This document shows, piece after piece, positions 1 to 7,539 of a stretch of DNA of 40,942 nucleotides (position 1 is its first letter; every line of letters begins with the position of its first letter). A program made the position numbers and the translations under genes. Below the pieces are notes generated by a model, which was not told the origin of the DNA, did not search any database, and saw only the letters and a program-made list of their open reading frames with translations. Source of the stretch: Gallionella sp. (GTDB lineage Bacteria > Pseudomonadota > Gammaproteobacteria > Burkholderiales > Gallionellaceae). The stretch spans positions 1-40,942 of the forward strand of contig JAQTYN010000030.1 of the NCBI GenBank assembly GCA_028688275.1, read 5' to 3'.

Positions 1-122
1 AAACATAATCTGGCCGTATCTATAGAAATAGAAACAAAAACACGGGGCAGCGCCGACCAGCTGCATGAAATAGGCGACCCTCTTAAACTAGACACATTAT
101 TGTCTTGACCGAGGGGTCCACT

Positions 123-386
123 TTACTCATACATAAAAATCGGGAGCATTGCTGAAACTGCTTTGGCAAATTCAGGTTTGTTTTCCCGCTCCAAACGTTC
201 TGCCGCTTTTTCAAGTAAGCCTTTCCAACTCGGAAACAATGCCTCTCCTGTCTTCCGCTTGAGCGACATCGAAACGCCTGCACCTACGATTGGAATGAGG
301 TTCTTTTCTGCACAAGCAGAACGTAAGGTTTGTGGAATCATGTTTATGAGTTTTCTATTAAACAACGTGCTGGATAACTGTGCCAT
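123..386 (-). pseudogene. truncated SIR2-like domain protein (N-terminal fragment)
   Basis: The 87-residue product contains the motif LIPIVGAGVSM followed by FPSWKGLLEKAAERL. This is the nucleotide-binding start of SIR2-like domains found in many bacterial defence and STAND-type proteins. Full SIR2-like proteins have a domain of 200 residues or more, so this piece stops shortly after the first motif. A stop codon at 123-125 ends the frame and nothing recognisable continues beyond it. The start could be at 386 or at an internal Met 16 codons later. It lies 31 bp downstream of hepT on the same strand. I infer a remnant of a larger defence gene. Confidence 0.6.
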
Positions 387-417
387 TACACTGCCTAAGC
401 ATCAAGGCAATCTGCTA

Positions 418-789
418 TTAGGTATCTTTTAATTCACACTGAATTTCCCTCAACTGCTGACGTAGTTCAGGTAAAGATTGCTGCACCGTTTCCCAAACCA
501 CATCCAAGTTGATTTCAAAATAACCGTGCGCCATACGGTTGCGCATTCCGCGCATCTGCTTCCATGGCACATGCGCGTGAGTTGCTGCAAAATCGGGGCA
601 TTCATCGGCAATCTGCGTCGCCGCTTCACCCATCACAATTAAATTCAGAATCACCGCCTGCTGTGTACGTTTGTCAGCTAAAAAATCTATCTTTGGCATT
701 CCCTCCACATAACTATGCACAAGTTCAATCGCATCCAAAATATGTTGGACATAATCAGCGGCGCGGAATTGGCGTTGTTTGGTATTCAT
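418..789 (-). CDS. hepT: HepT-like HEPN ribonuclease toxin (DUF86)
   Basis: This 123-residue protein matches HepT/DUF86 toxins in length and in its C-terminal HEPN active-site motif RNRMAHGY, an RX4HXY pattern near residue 85. HEPN toxins of this family cut RNA, and in studied pairs they are silenced by a MNT-type partner that AMPylates the tyrosine of the motif. The gene overlaps the end of mntA by 4 bp (ATGA), so the two are translated as a unit with the antitoxin first. All catalytic residues are present, so I expect a functional toxin. Confidence 0.88.
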   Translation of the reverse strand: MNTKQRQFRAADYVQHILDAIELVHSYVEGMPKIDFLADKRTQQAVILNLIVMGEAATQIADECPDFAATHAHVPWKQMRGMRNRMAHGYFEINLDVVWETVQQSLPELRQQLREIQCELKDT

Positions 790-1076
790 ACCGCCGCCGC
801 CTCGCGCACCACGCCGTCCCGAAAACGGGCGGGTAAGTCACCTGCGGTTAGCACATCTACCGATACGCCGAGCAGTTCTTCCAGTTCAATTTGAATCGCG
901 CCTAAATCAAACAAAGTCGCGCCTTGCAAGGGATCGACCAACAAATCTAAATCGCTGTCCGTGTCATCCTCCCCACGCAACACCGAACCAAACACGCGAG
1001 GATTTTGGGCGCGATGACTTGCCACAATTTGGCGAATCGCGGCGCGGTGAAGCTGCAAGGCTAAAGAAGGTTTCAT
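786..1076 (-). CDS. mntA: MntA-like nucleotidyltransferase antitoxin
   Basis: This 96-residue minimal nucleotidyltransferase carries GSVLRGEDDTDSDLD, an exact GSX10DXD catalytic motif near residues 30-44. Members of this family transfer AMP from ATP to the HEPN toxin tyrosine and so neutralise it. It is encoded directly upstream of hepT with an ATGA overlap. A decayed second copy of its 5' half lies near 2981-3072, so the family has been duplicated locally. The ATG at 1076 is chosen because the protein begins just ahead of the conserved helix, as in relatives. Confidence 0.88.
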   Translation of the reverse strand: MKPSLALQLHRAAIRQIVASHRAQNPRVFGSVLRGEDDTDSDLDLLVDPLQGATLFDLGAIQIELEELLGVSVDVLTAGDLPARFRDGVVREAAAV

Positions 1077-1139
1077 GGGGAATTGGTGTCGTCAAAAACA
1101 CGGCAAGCGTAGCACAACAAATTGAATTGATACATGACA

Positions 1140-1310
1140 AAAGGAAGCTCGTTGTGATGCGCAGGCATTCGGCGCAATGCGCTGCGTTTCGTCGCCCATC
1201 TCCTGAGATCAACCAACCCATAAGGTGGATTCGCCGTCAGGCAAACCACCATTTTTGCATCTGCCATTTGGCGGGTTGCTGCGCGAACCCGTCCTACATA
1301 ACCCAGCCTC
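1140..1310. repeat. degenerate intergenic repeat between mntA and the next gene
   Basis: The 360 bp between the divergent genes holds no convincing gene. Around 1150-1310 the bases resemble the widespread short genomic repeats that read like fragments of AAYCCACC or AACCCGTCCTAC sentences: for example GGTGGATTCGCCGTC near 1223 and GCGAACCCGTCCTACATAA near 1283. All frames that look open are low in coding character. I see no tRNA or clear terminator. Confidence 0.35.
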
Positions 1311-1436
1311 TCCCAGTCGCTTGATTTTGGCTGGTTTTTTATACCGTGATTTGCTGTTTACCCATACAGAAAAATTGCCGTCGTTGGCAGTCGTTTGCGT
1401 TACAATCTTTGCATTCAGTTTGTAGAGGATTTGATG

Positions 1437-1664
1437 ATGAACACCACACTTTTACGACAAGCCAGCCTACTGGACATTGAGGAACAGATTGAGTTGGTTG
1501 AAGCAATATGGAATGGTATTGTCAGCCGACAGGCTGTGCCGCCATTGACGCAATCCCAAAAAACCGAATTGGATCGCCGCCTAGCCGACCACTTGGACGA
1601 CTCTAAAAATGTGCAATCTTGGCACGAAATCAAAGCTGCGATGTTGGCGAACATTGAGCAATGA
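1437..1664 (+). CDS. addiction-module antitoxin (RelB/ParD-like, TIGR02574 type)
   Basis: The product of about 75 residues begins MNTTLLRQASLLDIEEQIELVEAIW and continues to a C-terminal WHEIKAAML region, the usual shape of the putative addiction module component family that pairs with ParE/RelE toxins. AGAGGA at 1424-1429 sits 7 nt before the ATG at 1437; the ATG at 1434 is also possible. Its stop overlaps the start of the following toxin-like gene (ATGA at 1661-1664). It may now be an orphan because its partner is truncated. Confidence 0.75.
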   Translation: MNTTLLRQASLLDIEEQIELVEAIWNGIVSRQAVPPLTQSQKTELDRRLADHLDDSKNVQSWHEIKAAMLANIEQ

Positions 1665-1891
1665 GTCTGGTCATTGCATTTCATCGCGCCGCCAGCGCGG
1701 AATTTATCGCGGCAAGTGCGTGGTATGAAAATAAGTGTCAGGGACTTGCCCTTGCGTTTATGGCTGAAATAGACCGCTGTGACTTTCTCCTACTGACCTT
1801 GGCGTGCCCGCGATTTAAGCAGGCTGTCAATGCTCCAGTCACACATCATGATTGGCTAGATACGCTAAAATTTCCCGATACAAACTTTTGA
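1661..1891 (+). pseudogene. truncated ParE/RelE-family toxin
   Basis: The first 40 residues look like a ParE-type toxin N-terminus: MSLVIAFHRAASAEFIAAS, then a YENK..GLALAFMAEID helix. From about 1783 the match stops, and the remaining residues lack the C-terminal strands carrying the toxin's conserved Arg/Tyr positions. The tail of the frame runs antisense into the 3' end of the ATP-grasp gene (1839-1891). I infer a deletion that joined the toxin's 5' part to unrelated DNA. The toxin is probably inactive. Confidence 0.65.
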
Positions 1892-2852
1892 CGCGGTTTG
1901 CTTGCTCGACACCTAGAGAAGCGTAATTATCCAGCCCAGGTGCCGCATTGAGTTCAATGATATTCCAGACCTGATTCGATGCGTTTTGGGTAAGATCATC
2001 ACAGAGAATATCCACGCCGCAAAGTTGAAGTCCGAGTGTTTTCGTTGCGTTGATCGCAATGTCAGAAAACGATGCGTGTATCATGTCCGACACGTCCGCT
2101 GACGTTCCCCCTGTAGAAAGGTTTGCATTATCAAGCAACACGACACGCTCACCCTCTGCGGGAATAGCGTTTCTTGTCTTACCAAGCTCCCGCAATTTAA
2201 TATCTATCCGATGATCCGAAATGTCTATTTCGGAATTAGGGCGACCAAGATGCGCTAATTTAGCTTTGGCGTGTTGCAAGAGCTCCTCGATGGAATGTTT
2301 GCTATCTCCCATCACCGCCAATGGAATTCGTTCATAAGCGGAAATTATTTTGCTACCCAGCACCACAACGCGATAGTCACGTCCTTGACACGCTTGCTCA
2401 ACCAACAATACGTCAGTTCTTTCAAAAATTTGCTGGGCAACTTTATAAATATCTACAGCGCAATAGGCTTTGGTAACGAAAGCCCCTTGGCTAAGATTAT
2501 TGGGCTTGATAAAAACAGGGAAGCCAAGTTTTTCCGCAAATTCAATCGCTGCTTCAACGCCCCTTCGTCTTGCCGTTGGAAGGTTAGCATTAAGTTTTTC
2601 CGAAAAAAATGCTTTGTTTTTTGGCGCATTCAAGCCATGTTTCCGAAGAAAAAAGCTGGTGTACCCTTTGTCTTTTGCAATCTCCGTGGATCCTGCTGGA
2701 TTGACATTGAAATTTGTATTCCTGAAAAGATGTCTTCGCCCATCTGGGAACACCAACTCCCCAGCAAACTGATACTCTGGCTCTAACTCAACGGATATCC
2801 CCATAGAGCTGCCAATTTCAGCAATAAGCATTGATGCGAATGGATAACGCAT
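1839..2852 (-). CDS. ATP-grasp ligase, cyanophycin synthetase/GshF-like
   Basis: The 337-residue protein has the marks of an ATP-grasp enzyme: FPVFIKPNN (ATP-binding lysine region, about residues 110-120), GRDYRVVVLG, NLSTGGTSADVSD, and a C-terminal metal-binding IIELNAAPGLDNYAS. This order is closest to the ATP-grasp part of cyanophycin synthetase and of fused glutathione synthetases, which ligate an amino group to a carboxyl group through an acyl phosphate. The ligand-specific N-terminal part is short and gives no substrate. No cyanophycin genes or peptide-precursor gene lie nearby, so the substrate is unknown. The gene stands alone on its strand. Confidence 0.75.
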   Translation of the reverse strand: MRYPFASMLIAEIGSSMGISVELEPEYQFAGELVFPDGRRHLFRNTNFNVNPAGSTEIAKDKGYTSFFLRKHGLNAPKNKAFFSEKLNANLPTARRRGVEAAIEFAEKLGFPVFIKPNNLSQGAFVTKAYCAVDIYKVAQQIFERTDVLLVEQACQGRDYRVVVLGSKIISAYERIPLAVMGDSKHSIEELLQHAKAKLAHLGRPNSEIDISDHRIDIKLRELGKTRNAIPAEGERVVLLDNANLSTGGTSADVSDMIHASFSDIAINATKTLGLQLCGVDILCDDLTQNASNQVWNIIELNAAPGLDNYASLGVEQANRVKSLYREILAYLANHDV

Positions 2853-2980
2853 AGCACACCCTTTTCAATTAAAGTGACCAAATTAAGCCCATAAAGCAAA
2901 TTTCCCGCAAGGCAATCCGCTTTGCACCACGGTACTTGAAACCGCCTTACTTTGTTCACCCCCGCGAATTGCCTACAAGT

Positions 2981-3072
2981 TCACGCAACACCGAACCCTC
3001 GCAAATTTTGAGTGCGATGACTCGCCACCATTCGACAAATCGCGGCTTGGTGTACTTACAACTTAAAGAGCG
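2981..3072 (-). pseudogene. decayed second copy of the mntA 5' region
   Basis: Read on the minus strand, this stretch encodes HQAAICRMVASHRTQNLR followed by GFGVA. This lines up with HRAAIRQIVASHRAQNPR and VFGSVL of MntA at 786-1076. An in-frame stop precedes the conserved helix and the catalytic GS motif is destroyed. The DNA is also visibly similar: CACGCAACACCGAACC occurs in both places. The rest of 2853-3210 holds no gene I can support. Confidence 0.75.
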
Positions 3073-3210
3073 ATTTATGGAAAGTTTAGGCGACCAGATG
3101 TGTGCGAGGCATCACAACAGATTGAACATTATGATAAAAGTGTAGATAACGTAGCAATGCAAGGTAAGTTTGAGGGCTTGACTGGGTTTAAGCCAAGCCC
3201 GAATTACAAA

Positions 3211-3303
3211 TTACTGTCTCATTTTGATTGTAATTGTCGCCACGATGATGCCAATGACTGCGGCGATTCCAATAACAGTGATAATAGTACCCAAAATACT
3301 CAT
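3211..3303 (-). CDS. 30-residue single-pass membrane peptide
   Basis: A GGAGG ribosome-binding site lies 5 nt before an ATG at 3303. The frame encodes 30 residues: MSILG, then an unbroken Ile/Val/Ala/Gly stretch from about residue 6 to 26, and a positively charged tail (KMRQ). This is the shape of a small inner-membrane peptide or a type I toxin-like peptide. I do not recognise a family. No antisense RNA promoter is obvious. The strong ribosome-binding site is the main reason to call it. Confidence 0.55.
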   Translation of the reverse strand: MSILGTIITVIGIAAVIGIIVATITIKMRQ

Positions 3304-3491
3304 TCGAACCTCCAGCAGATAAGTTAATCAAAGGGTGAAAAATTCAGCCCAAAGTGAATTTATCATATTTTTTCGCCCAAAAAAATAGCCTTATTTTACT
3401 CAAGTATTTGACGTCAGAATTTTGAGAAACACTGATTTAGGTTGCGCAAGTCACTCGGCTTAATCACTCAAACCCGTTCCCCCTCAGCAGC

Positions 3492-4742
3492 TTAGACCAC
3501 CATGATCCGCTCACCTGCCCACAGCTGCGACACCATTTCACGTTCTCGCACCAACTGCACTGTTTCGCCATCGACCATCACTTCAGCGGCACGGGGGCGA
3601 GTGTTGTAGTTGGAACTCATACTCATGCCATAAGCCCCTGCGGAATGCACCGCCAACAGGGATTGCGGGGCGATGGCAAGTTCACGCGCGTGACCGATAA
3701 AGTCACCTGTTTCGCAAATTGGCCCCACGATTTCGTAAATTTGCGTGGGGTGGGCTTCTTGCTCGACGGCGGTGATGTAGTGATAGGCATCGTAAAGCGC
3801 GGGGCGCATCAAATCATTCATCGCTGCATCGACTATGGCAAAGTGCTTTTCTTCACCAGGTTTGACATATTCCACGCGGGTCAATAACACGCCTGCATTG
3901 CCCACCAGTACGCGACCAGGCTCTAGAATGATTTTTTGGGTGCGACCTTGGAGCGCACCTAATATGGCAGCGATGTAATCAGCAATCGCGGGTGGGGTTT
4001 CATCGGAATAGCAAATACCCAAGCCGCCGCCCAAGTCCAGATGTTCCAGCGTAATCCCTTCAGCAGCCAATTCATCCACCAATACCAAAATTTTCTCAAT
4101 CGCGGCAATGAAGGGGCTGATTTCGGTGAGTTGCGAGCCGATATGGCAATCCATGCCTGTGATATGCAGATTCGGCAAGCTAGCCGCTTGGCGATACAGT
4201 GCGACCGCTTCGGTATAAGCCACGCCAAATTTATTTTGCTTCAAGCCCGTGGAAATATAAGGATGGGTTTTGGCATCTACATCAGGATTGACGCGCAAGC
4301 TGATCGGCGCGATTTTGCCCATATCGGCGGCAACATCATTTAAACGCACTAATTCAGCGGCAGATTCGACGTTAAAGCACAAAATCCCAGCATCCAATGC
4401 CAAGCGCATTTCCGCTTCGGTTTTGCCCACGCCAGAAAAAACCACCTTGCCCGCATCGCCACCTGCGGCTAACACACGTTGCAATTCGCCGCCCGACACA
4501 ATGTCGAAGCCCGCGCCTAGGCGTGCAAAGACATTCAAAATCGCCAAATTGCTATTGGATTTCACCGCAAAGCAAATAAGATGGTCTCGTCCTTGTAAAG
4601 CTTGGGTAAATTGCAAAAATCCGTCCGTCAGGGCAGCACGAGAATAAACATAGCAAGGCGTGTCAAATTGCGCGGCAATGTCGGACATCGGCACGGCTTC
4701 TGCGTGCAGTTGATTGTTTTTAGTAAGAAAAAAAGAATTCAT
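3492..4742 (-). CDS. lysA: diaminopimelate decarboxylase
   Basis: LysA is a PLP enzyme that decarboxylates meso-diaminopimelate to lysine, the last step of lysine synthesis. The 416-residue length is normal. Visible motifs are ICFAVKSNSN with the PLP lysine, DCHIGSQLTE, the phosphate-binding LDLGGGLGI, EPGRVLVGNAG, and CETGDF near the C-terminus, where the active-site cysteine sits. The start at 4742 overlaps the stop of lptM (ATGA), so the two genes are translationally coupled, an arrangement common in gammaproteobacteria. Confidence 0.96.
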   Translation of the reverse strand: MNSFFLTKNNQLHAEAVPMSDIAAQFDTPCYVYSRAALTDGFLQFTQALQGRDHLICFAVKSNSNLAILNVFARLGAGFDIVSGGELQRVLAAGGDAGKVVFSGVGKTEAEMRLALDAGILCFNVESAAELVRLNDVAADMGKIAPISLRVNPDVDAKTHPYISTGLKQNKFGVAYTEAVALYRQAASLPNLHITGMDCHIGSQLTEISPFIAAIEKILVLVDELAAEGITLEHLDLGGGLGICYSDETPPAIADYIAAILGALQGRTQKIILEPGRVLVGNAGVLLTRVEYVKPGEEKHFAIVDAAMNDLMRPALYDAYHYITAVEQEAHPTQIYEIVGPICETGDFIGHARELAIAPQSLLAVHSAGAYGMSMSSNYNTRPRAAEVMVDGETVQLVREREMVSQLWAGERIMVV

Positions 4743-4858
4743 CGGGATGAAGTTAATTGAATGCTGGATAAGTTAGATTGGGGTAGTGTCAATGGGCCTT
4801 TGTGACCGCAGCCCGACAAGCAGGCACATACTATAATGAAAATAAGCCCTAAACGCAT
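4739..4858 (-). CDS. lptM: LPS translocon maturation chaperone LptM (small lipoprotein)
   Basis: This 39-residue lipoprotein has a short hydrophobic leader ending in a lipobox (LSGC, Cys at residue 17) followed by GHKGPLTLPQ. That GxKGPLxLP signature is typical of LptM (YifL), which helps the LptDE outer-membrane LPS translocon mature. Its place directly upstream of lysA, overlapping by 4 bp, is the conserved location of this gene. Confidence 0.88.
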   Translation of the reverse strand: MRLGLIFIIVCACLSGCGHKGPLTLPQSNLSSIQLTSSR

Positions 4859-4985
4859 CGTACGCCCCCGTTGTATAGTTTGATTTTACGTCATTATAAA
4901 GGAACATTGTCCTTTGAACGCGTGCACAAGCTTGAAACAAGTTCAGGCTAGGATAGGAAAGTCGGAATCTAACCGACTCAAAAGG

Positions 4986-5015
4986 TTAGGAAAAATAGCG
5001 ATAATCGCGTATAAT
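4986..5015 (+). promoter_or_regulatory. likely sigma-70 promoter of rpoD
   Basis: A perfect TATAAT (5010-5015) lies 55 bp before the rpoD start. A weak -35 (TTAGGA, 4986-4991) is 18 bp upstream. Between them the palindrome GCGATAATCGC could be an operator, but I cannot name a regulator. Confidence 0.5.
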
Positions 5016-5070
5016 TTGCCGCTTTTCCGCGCCGTGACCTGTTCATGGCGGGTTATCTGGAATCAGGATT

Positions 5071-7017
5071 ATGGCAACGCATAAAGACAAAAAAAAACAA
5101 GACAAACATCCCATCGCGCCTGTTGAAATTATTCATGTGGATACCCCACAGGATTTAGAAGCGCGTCGAACACGACTTAAAGCCCTGATTATTTTGGGTA
5201 AAGAGCGTGGCTATTTGACGTACGCCGAAATCAATGACCATCTGCCTGATATGCTCGAAGTCGAGCAAATCGAGGGCGTTGCCAGCATGATTAACGACAT
5301 GGGCATCAAAGTGTGCGATGTCGCGCCCGATGCTGAAGCGATGATTATGACCGATGCCGCGCCTGCGGTGGCGGACGAAGATGCGGCTGAAGAAGCAGAA
5401 GCCGCGCTTTCCACAGTCGATTCTGATTTTGGTCGCACCACCGATCCCGTGCGGATGTATATGCGCGAAATGGGTACGGTCGATTTACTGACCCGCGAAA
5501 AAGAAATCGAAATCGCCAAGCGCATTGAAGATGGCTTGAAACACATGATTCAGGCGATTTCAGCTTGCCCTGCGACCATTGCCGAAATTTTGGCGTTAGC
5601 CGATAAGATTGAAAGCAATGAAATGCGTGTCGATGAGTTGGTCGATGGCTTTGTCGATGGCGAAGATCAATCCATGATCGGCGCAGAGGATGAAGATACA
5701 GATCACGATCATGACGACCATTCAGGCGATGTTGACTCTGAAGAGGAAGACGAAGAAGCCGCCGCAGCAGCAACAGCGGCCGCAGCAGCAGCCGATTTGG
5801 CGCAATTGCGGACGGATGCCTTAGCGCGCTTCAAAAACATCGCAGACTTGTTTGACAAAATGACCAAGTCTTACGAAAAACAAGGTGGTCGCAACAAACA
5901 GTACGACAAGTATCAACAGGGTATTTCTGAAGAATTGATGAGCTTCCGCTTTTCGGCCAAGCAAGTGGACGCATTGTGCGACACCATGCGTGGCTTGGTG
6001 GAAGATGTACGTCGTTCCGAACGTCATATTCAAGAGCTGTGCATCACCAAAGTTAAAATGCCGCGCCCGCACTTCATCAATGTTTTCCCTGGCAATGAAG
6101 TGAATTTGCAATGGGTGACCCAAGAGCTGCAAACCAAGAATCCTTACAACGAAGCCTTGTCACGTTTTGAATACGCGATTGTTGAACATCAGCAACATCT
6201 GATTGATCTACAAAAACGTGTGGGCTTGCCCGTCAAATCATTGAAAGAAATCAACAAGCAAATGACCAACGGGGAAGCCAAAGCACGTCGCGCCAAACGC
6301 GATATGATTGAAGCTAACTTACGCCTGGTGATTTCGATTGCGAAAAAATACACCAATCGTGGCTTGCAATTCCTTGATTTGATTCAAGAAGGCAACATCG
6401 GCTTGATGAAAGCCGTGGATAAGTTTGAATACCGTCGTGGTTACAAATTCTCCACTTACGCCACCTGGTGGATCCGCCAAGCGATTACTCGTTCCATTGC
6501 AGATCAGGCGCGCACCATTCGTATTCCTGTGCACATGATCGAAACGATCAACAAAATGAACCGCATTTCGCGTCAAATTTTGCAAGAAACAGGGATAGAA
6601 CCCGATGCCGCAACCTTGGCGGAAAAAATGGAAATGACCGAAGACAAAATCCACAAGATTTTGAAAATCGCCAAAGAACCCATTTCCATGGAAACGCCCG
6701 TGGGTGACGATGATGATTCGCATTTAGGCGATTTCATTGAAGATTCCAACACCACCGTGCCGATTGATGCGGCGGTGTACGAAAGTCTGCGTGGCGCGAC
6801 CAAAGATATTTTGGACAGCTTGACCCAACGCGAAGCTAAAGTGCTGCGGATGCGTTTCGGTATCGAAATGAATACCGACCACACGCTGGAAGAAGTCGGC
6901 AAACAGTTTGATGTGACCCGCGAACGTATTCGCCAAATTGAAGCCAAAGCGTTGCGTAAATTGCGTCACCCTTCCCGCTCCGAACGACTGAAAAGTTTCT
7001 TGGATAGCGAAAACTAA
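5071..7017 (+). CDS. rpoD: RNA polymerase sigma factor RpoD (sigma-70)
   Basis: The main housekeeping sigma factor, 648 residues, similar in length to other gammaproteobacterial RpoD. Region 1.1 is at the N-terminus. Region 1.2 reads [11 protein letters not shown] near residue 127. A long acidic and Ala-rich stretch (about residues 200-245) forms the non-conserved region. Regions 2.1-2.4 include [17 protein letters not shown] and [10 protein letters not shown]. Region 4.2 reads [20 protein letters not shown]. The acidic stretch includes a [10 protein letters not shown] run and a polyalanine tract, which is a lineage-specific elaboration. rpoD here is far from dnaG and rpsU, its usual macromolecular-synthesis operon partners. 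Confidence 0.98.
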   Translation: MATHKDKKKQDKHPIAPVEIIHVDTPQDLEARRTRLKALIILGKERGYLTYAEINDHLPDMLEVEQIEGVASMINDMGIKVCDVAPDAEAMIMTDAAPAVADEDAAEEAEAALSTVDSDFGRTTDPVRMYMREMGTVDLLTREKEIEIAKRIEDGLKHMIQAISACPATIAEILALADKIESNEMRVDELVDGFVDGEDQSMIGAEDEDTDHDHDDHSGDVDSEEEDEEAAAAATAAAAAADLAQLRTDALARFKNIADLFDKMTKSYEKQGGRNKQYDKYQQGISEELMSFRFSAKQVDALCDTMRGLVEDVRRSERHIQELCITKVKMPRPHFINVFPGNEVNLQWVTQELQTKNPYNEALSRFEYAIVEHQQHLIDLQKRVGLPVKSLKEINKQMTNGEAKARRAKRDMIEANLRLVISIAKKYTNRGLQFLDLIQEGNIGLMKAVDKFEYRRGYKFSTYATWWIRQAITRSIADQARTIRIPVHMIETINKMNRISRQILQETGIEPDAATLAEKMEMTEDKIHKILKIAKEPISMETPVGDDDDSHLGDFIEDSNTTVPIDAAVYESLRGATKDILDSLTQREAKVLRMRFGIEMNTDHTLEEVGKQFDVTRERIRQIEAKALRKLRHPSRSERLKSFLDSEN

Positions 7018-7030
7018 AAATCACAAGTCT

Positions 7031-7063
7031 GGGCGACAAATCCAAGTTACCGATTTGTCGCCC
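7031..7063 (+). terminator. hairpin after rpoD
   Basis: A 12-bp perfect stem GGGCGACAAATC / GATTTGTCGCCC with a 9-nt loop starts 13 nt after the rpoD stop. It is not followed by a clear T-tract, so it may be an RNA-stabilising hairpin or a weak terminator before the tRNA. Confidence 0.55.
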
Positions 7064-7125
7064 CAGCGGGTTTAGATTACAATCACGTCCCTTCGATGCT
7101 CAGCACACGCTGCCATCCCAGTTTC

Positions 7126-7202
7126 GGGTCGTTAGCTCAGTTGGTTAGAGCAGAGGACTCATAATCCTTTGGTCCACGGTTCAAGTCCGTGACGACCCAC
7201 CA
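7126..7202 (+). tRNA. tRNA with CAU anticodon (probably tRNA-Ile2, possibly elongator Met)
   Basis: The 77-nt cloverleaf is complete. The acceptor stem GGGTCGT pairs with ACGACCC. The D-arm reads GCTCAGTTGGTTAGAGC and the anticodon stem GGACT/AATCC surrounds CAT at 7160-7162. The T-arm reads CACGGTTCAAGTCCGTG, and CCA is encoded. The T-loop TTCAAGT and the variable-region bases resemble the lysidine-modified tRNA-Ile2 of E. coli (ileX) more than elongator tRNA-Met, but I cannot be certain. Its 3' end is imperfectly repeated at 21621-21652, marking it as the integration site of the following island. Confidence 0.93.
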
Positions 7203-7212
7203 ATTAGTAGTA
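7180..7212 (+). other. island end (attL-like): tRNA 3' end and flank
   Basis: The last part of the tRNA (TTCAAGTCCGTGACGACCC) plus ACCAATTAGTAGT recurs in degraded form at 21621-21652. The similarity continues in weaker form through the following terminator. This is the normal attachment geometry of tyrosine-recombinase islands at tRNA genes. Confidence 0.65.
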
Positions 7213-7236
7213 TCAGGTAGTCTCAAGAAGTATTGC

Positions 7237-7270
7237 AAACCCGCATGGCGTAAGCCTTTGCGGGTTTTTT
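7237..7270 (+). terminator. intrinsic terminator after the tRNA
   Basis: A 9-bp perfect stem AAACCCGCA / TGCGGGTTT is capped by an inner GGC/GCC pair and followed by a T run. A diverged copy of this hairpin lies at about 21677-21709, next to the second tRNA-end copy. Confidence 0.8.
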
Positions 7271-7315
7271 GTTGTTTCAAGGCATATCATCGTGGGTCAT
7301 AGCATCTCAATTTTT

Positions 7316-7339
7316 TGTTGGTAAATGTGTTGGTAAATT
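7316..7339. repeat. tandem TGTTGGTAAA repeat, left island arm
   Basis: Two direct copies of TGTTGGTAAAT-type sequence lie about 115 bp inside the left island end. A matching pair is at 21547-21570 near the right end. Short direct repeats near both ends of an island are typical integrase arm-binding sites; that role is an inference. The rest of 7271-7539 shows no gene. Confidence 0.5.
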
Positions 7340-7539
7340 ATAGCCTGCAATTTCTTCTACCAACAAGGTGCGAAAGTGCACTGTACCATGTTGTTTTTTC
7401 ACTGAAGAACTCGCTAGAACCTGTGTCCAGTATTAACCGTTACGTCTGATTCTTGAATGCGCCTGTCAATAGAAAGCCCATTATTATCAGTTGCTAAAAG
7501 CGTACACTTCGCTTCAGGCAAATCGAGTGAGGTCGCAAC

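Noticed and set aside
1..108. A plus-strand open frame from the window edge ending at a TGA at 106-108
   Set aside because: About 35 residues with no recognisable motif and no start in the window. It could be the end of an IS gene or a chance frame.
5345..5773. A long minus-strand frame opposite rpoD
   Set aside because: An antisense shadow of the well-conserved rpoD coding sequence with no supporting signal.
7466..7472. CTATTGA seed match of the orphan repeat-like element as proof of cas3 self-regulation
   Set aside because: Seven bases match easily by chance in a region of this size, so it is kept only as a hint within the orphan-repeat finding.
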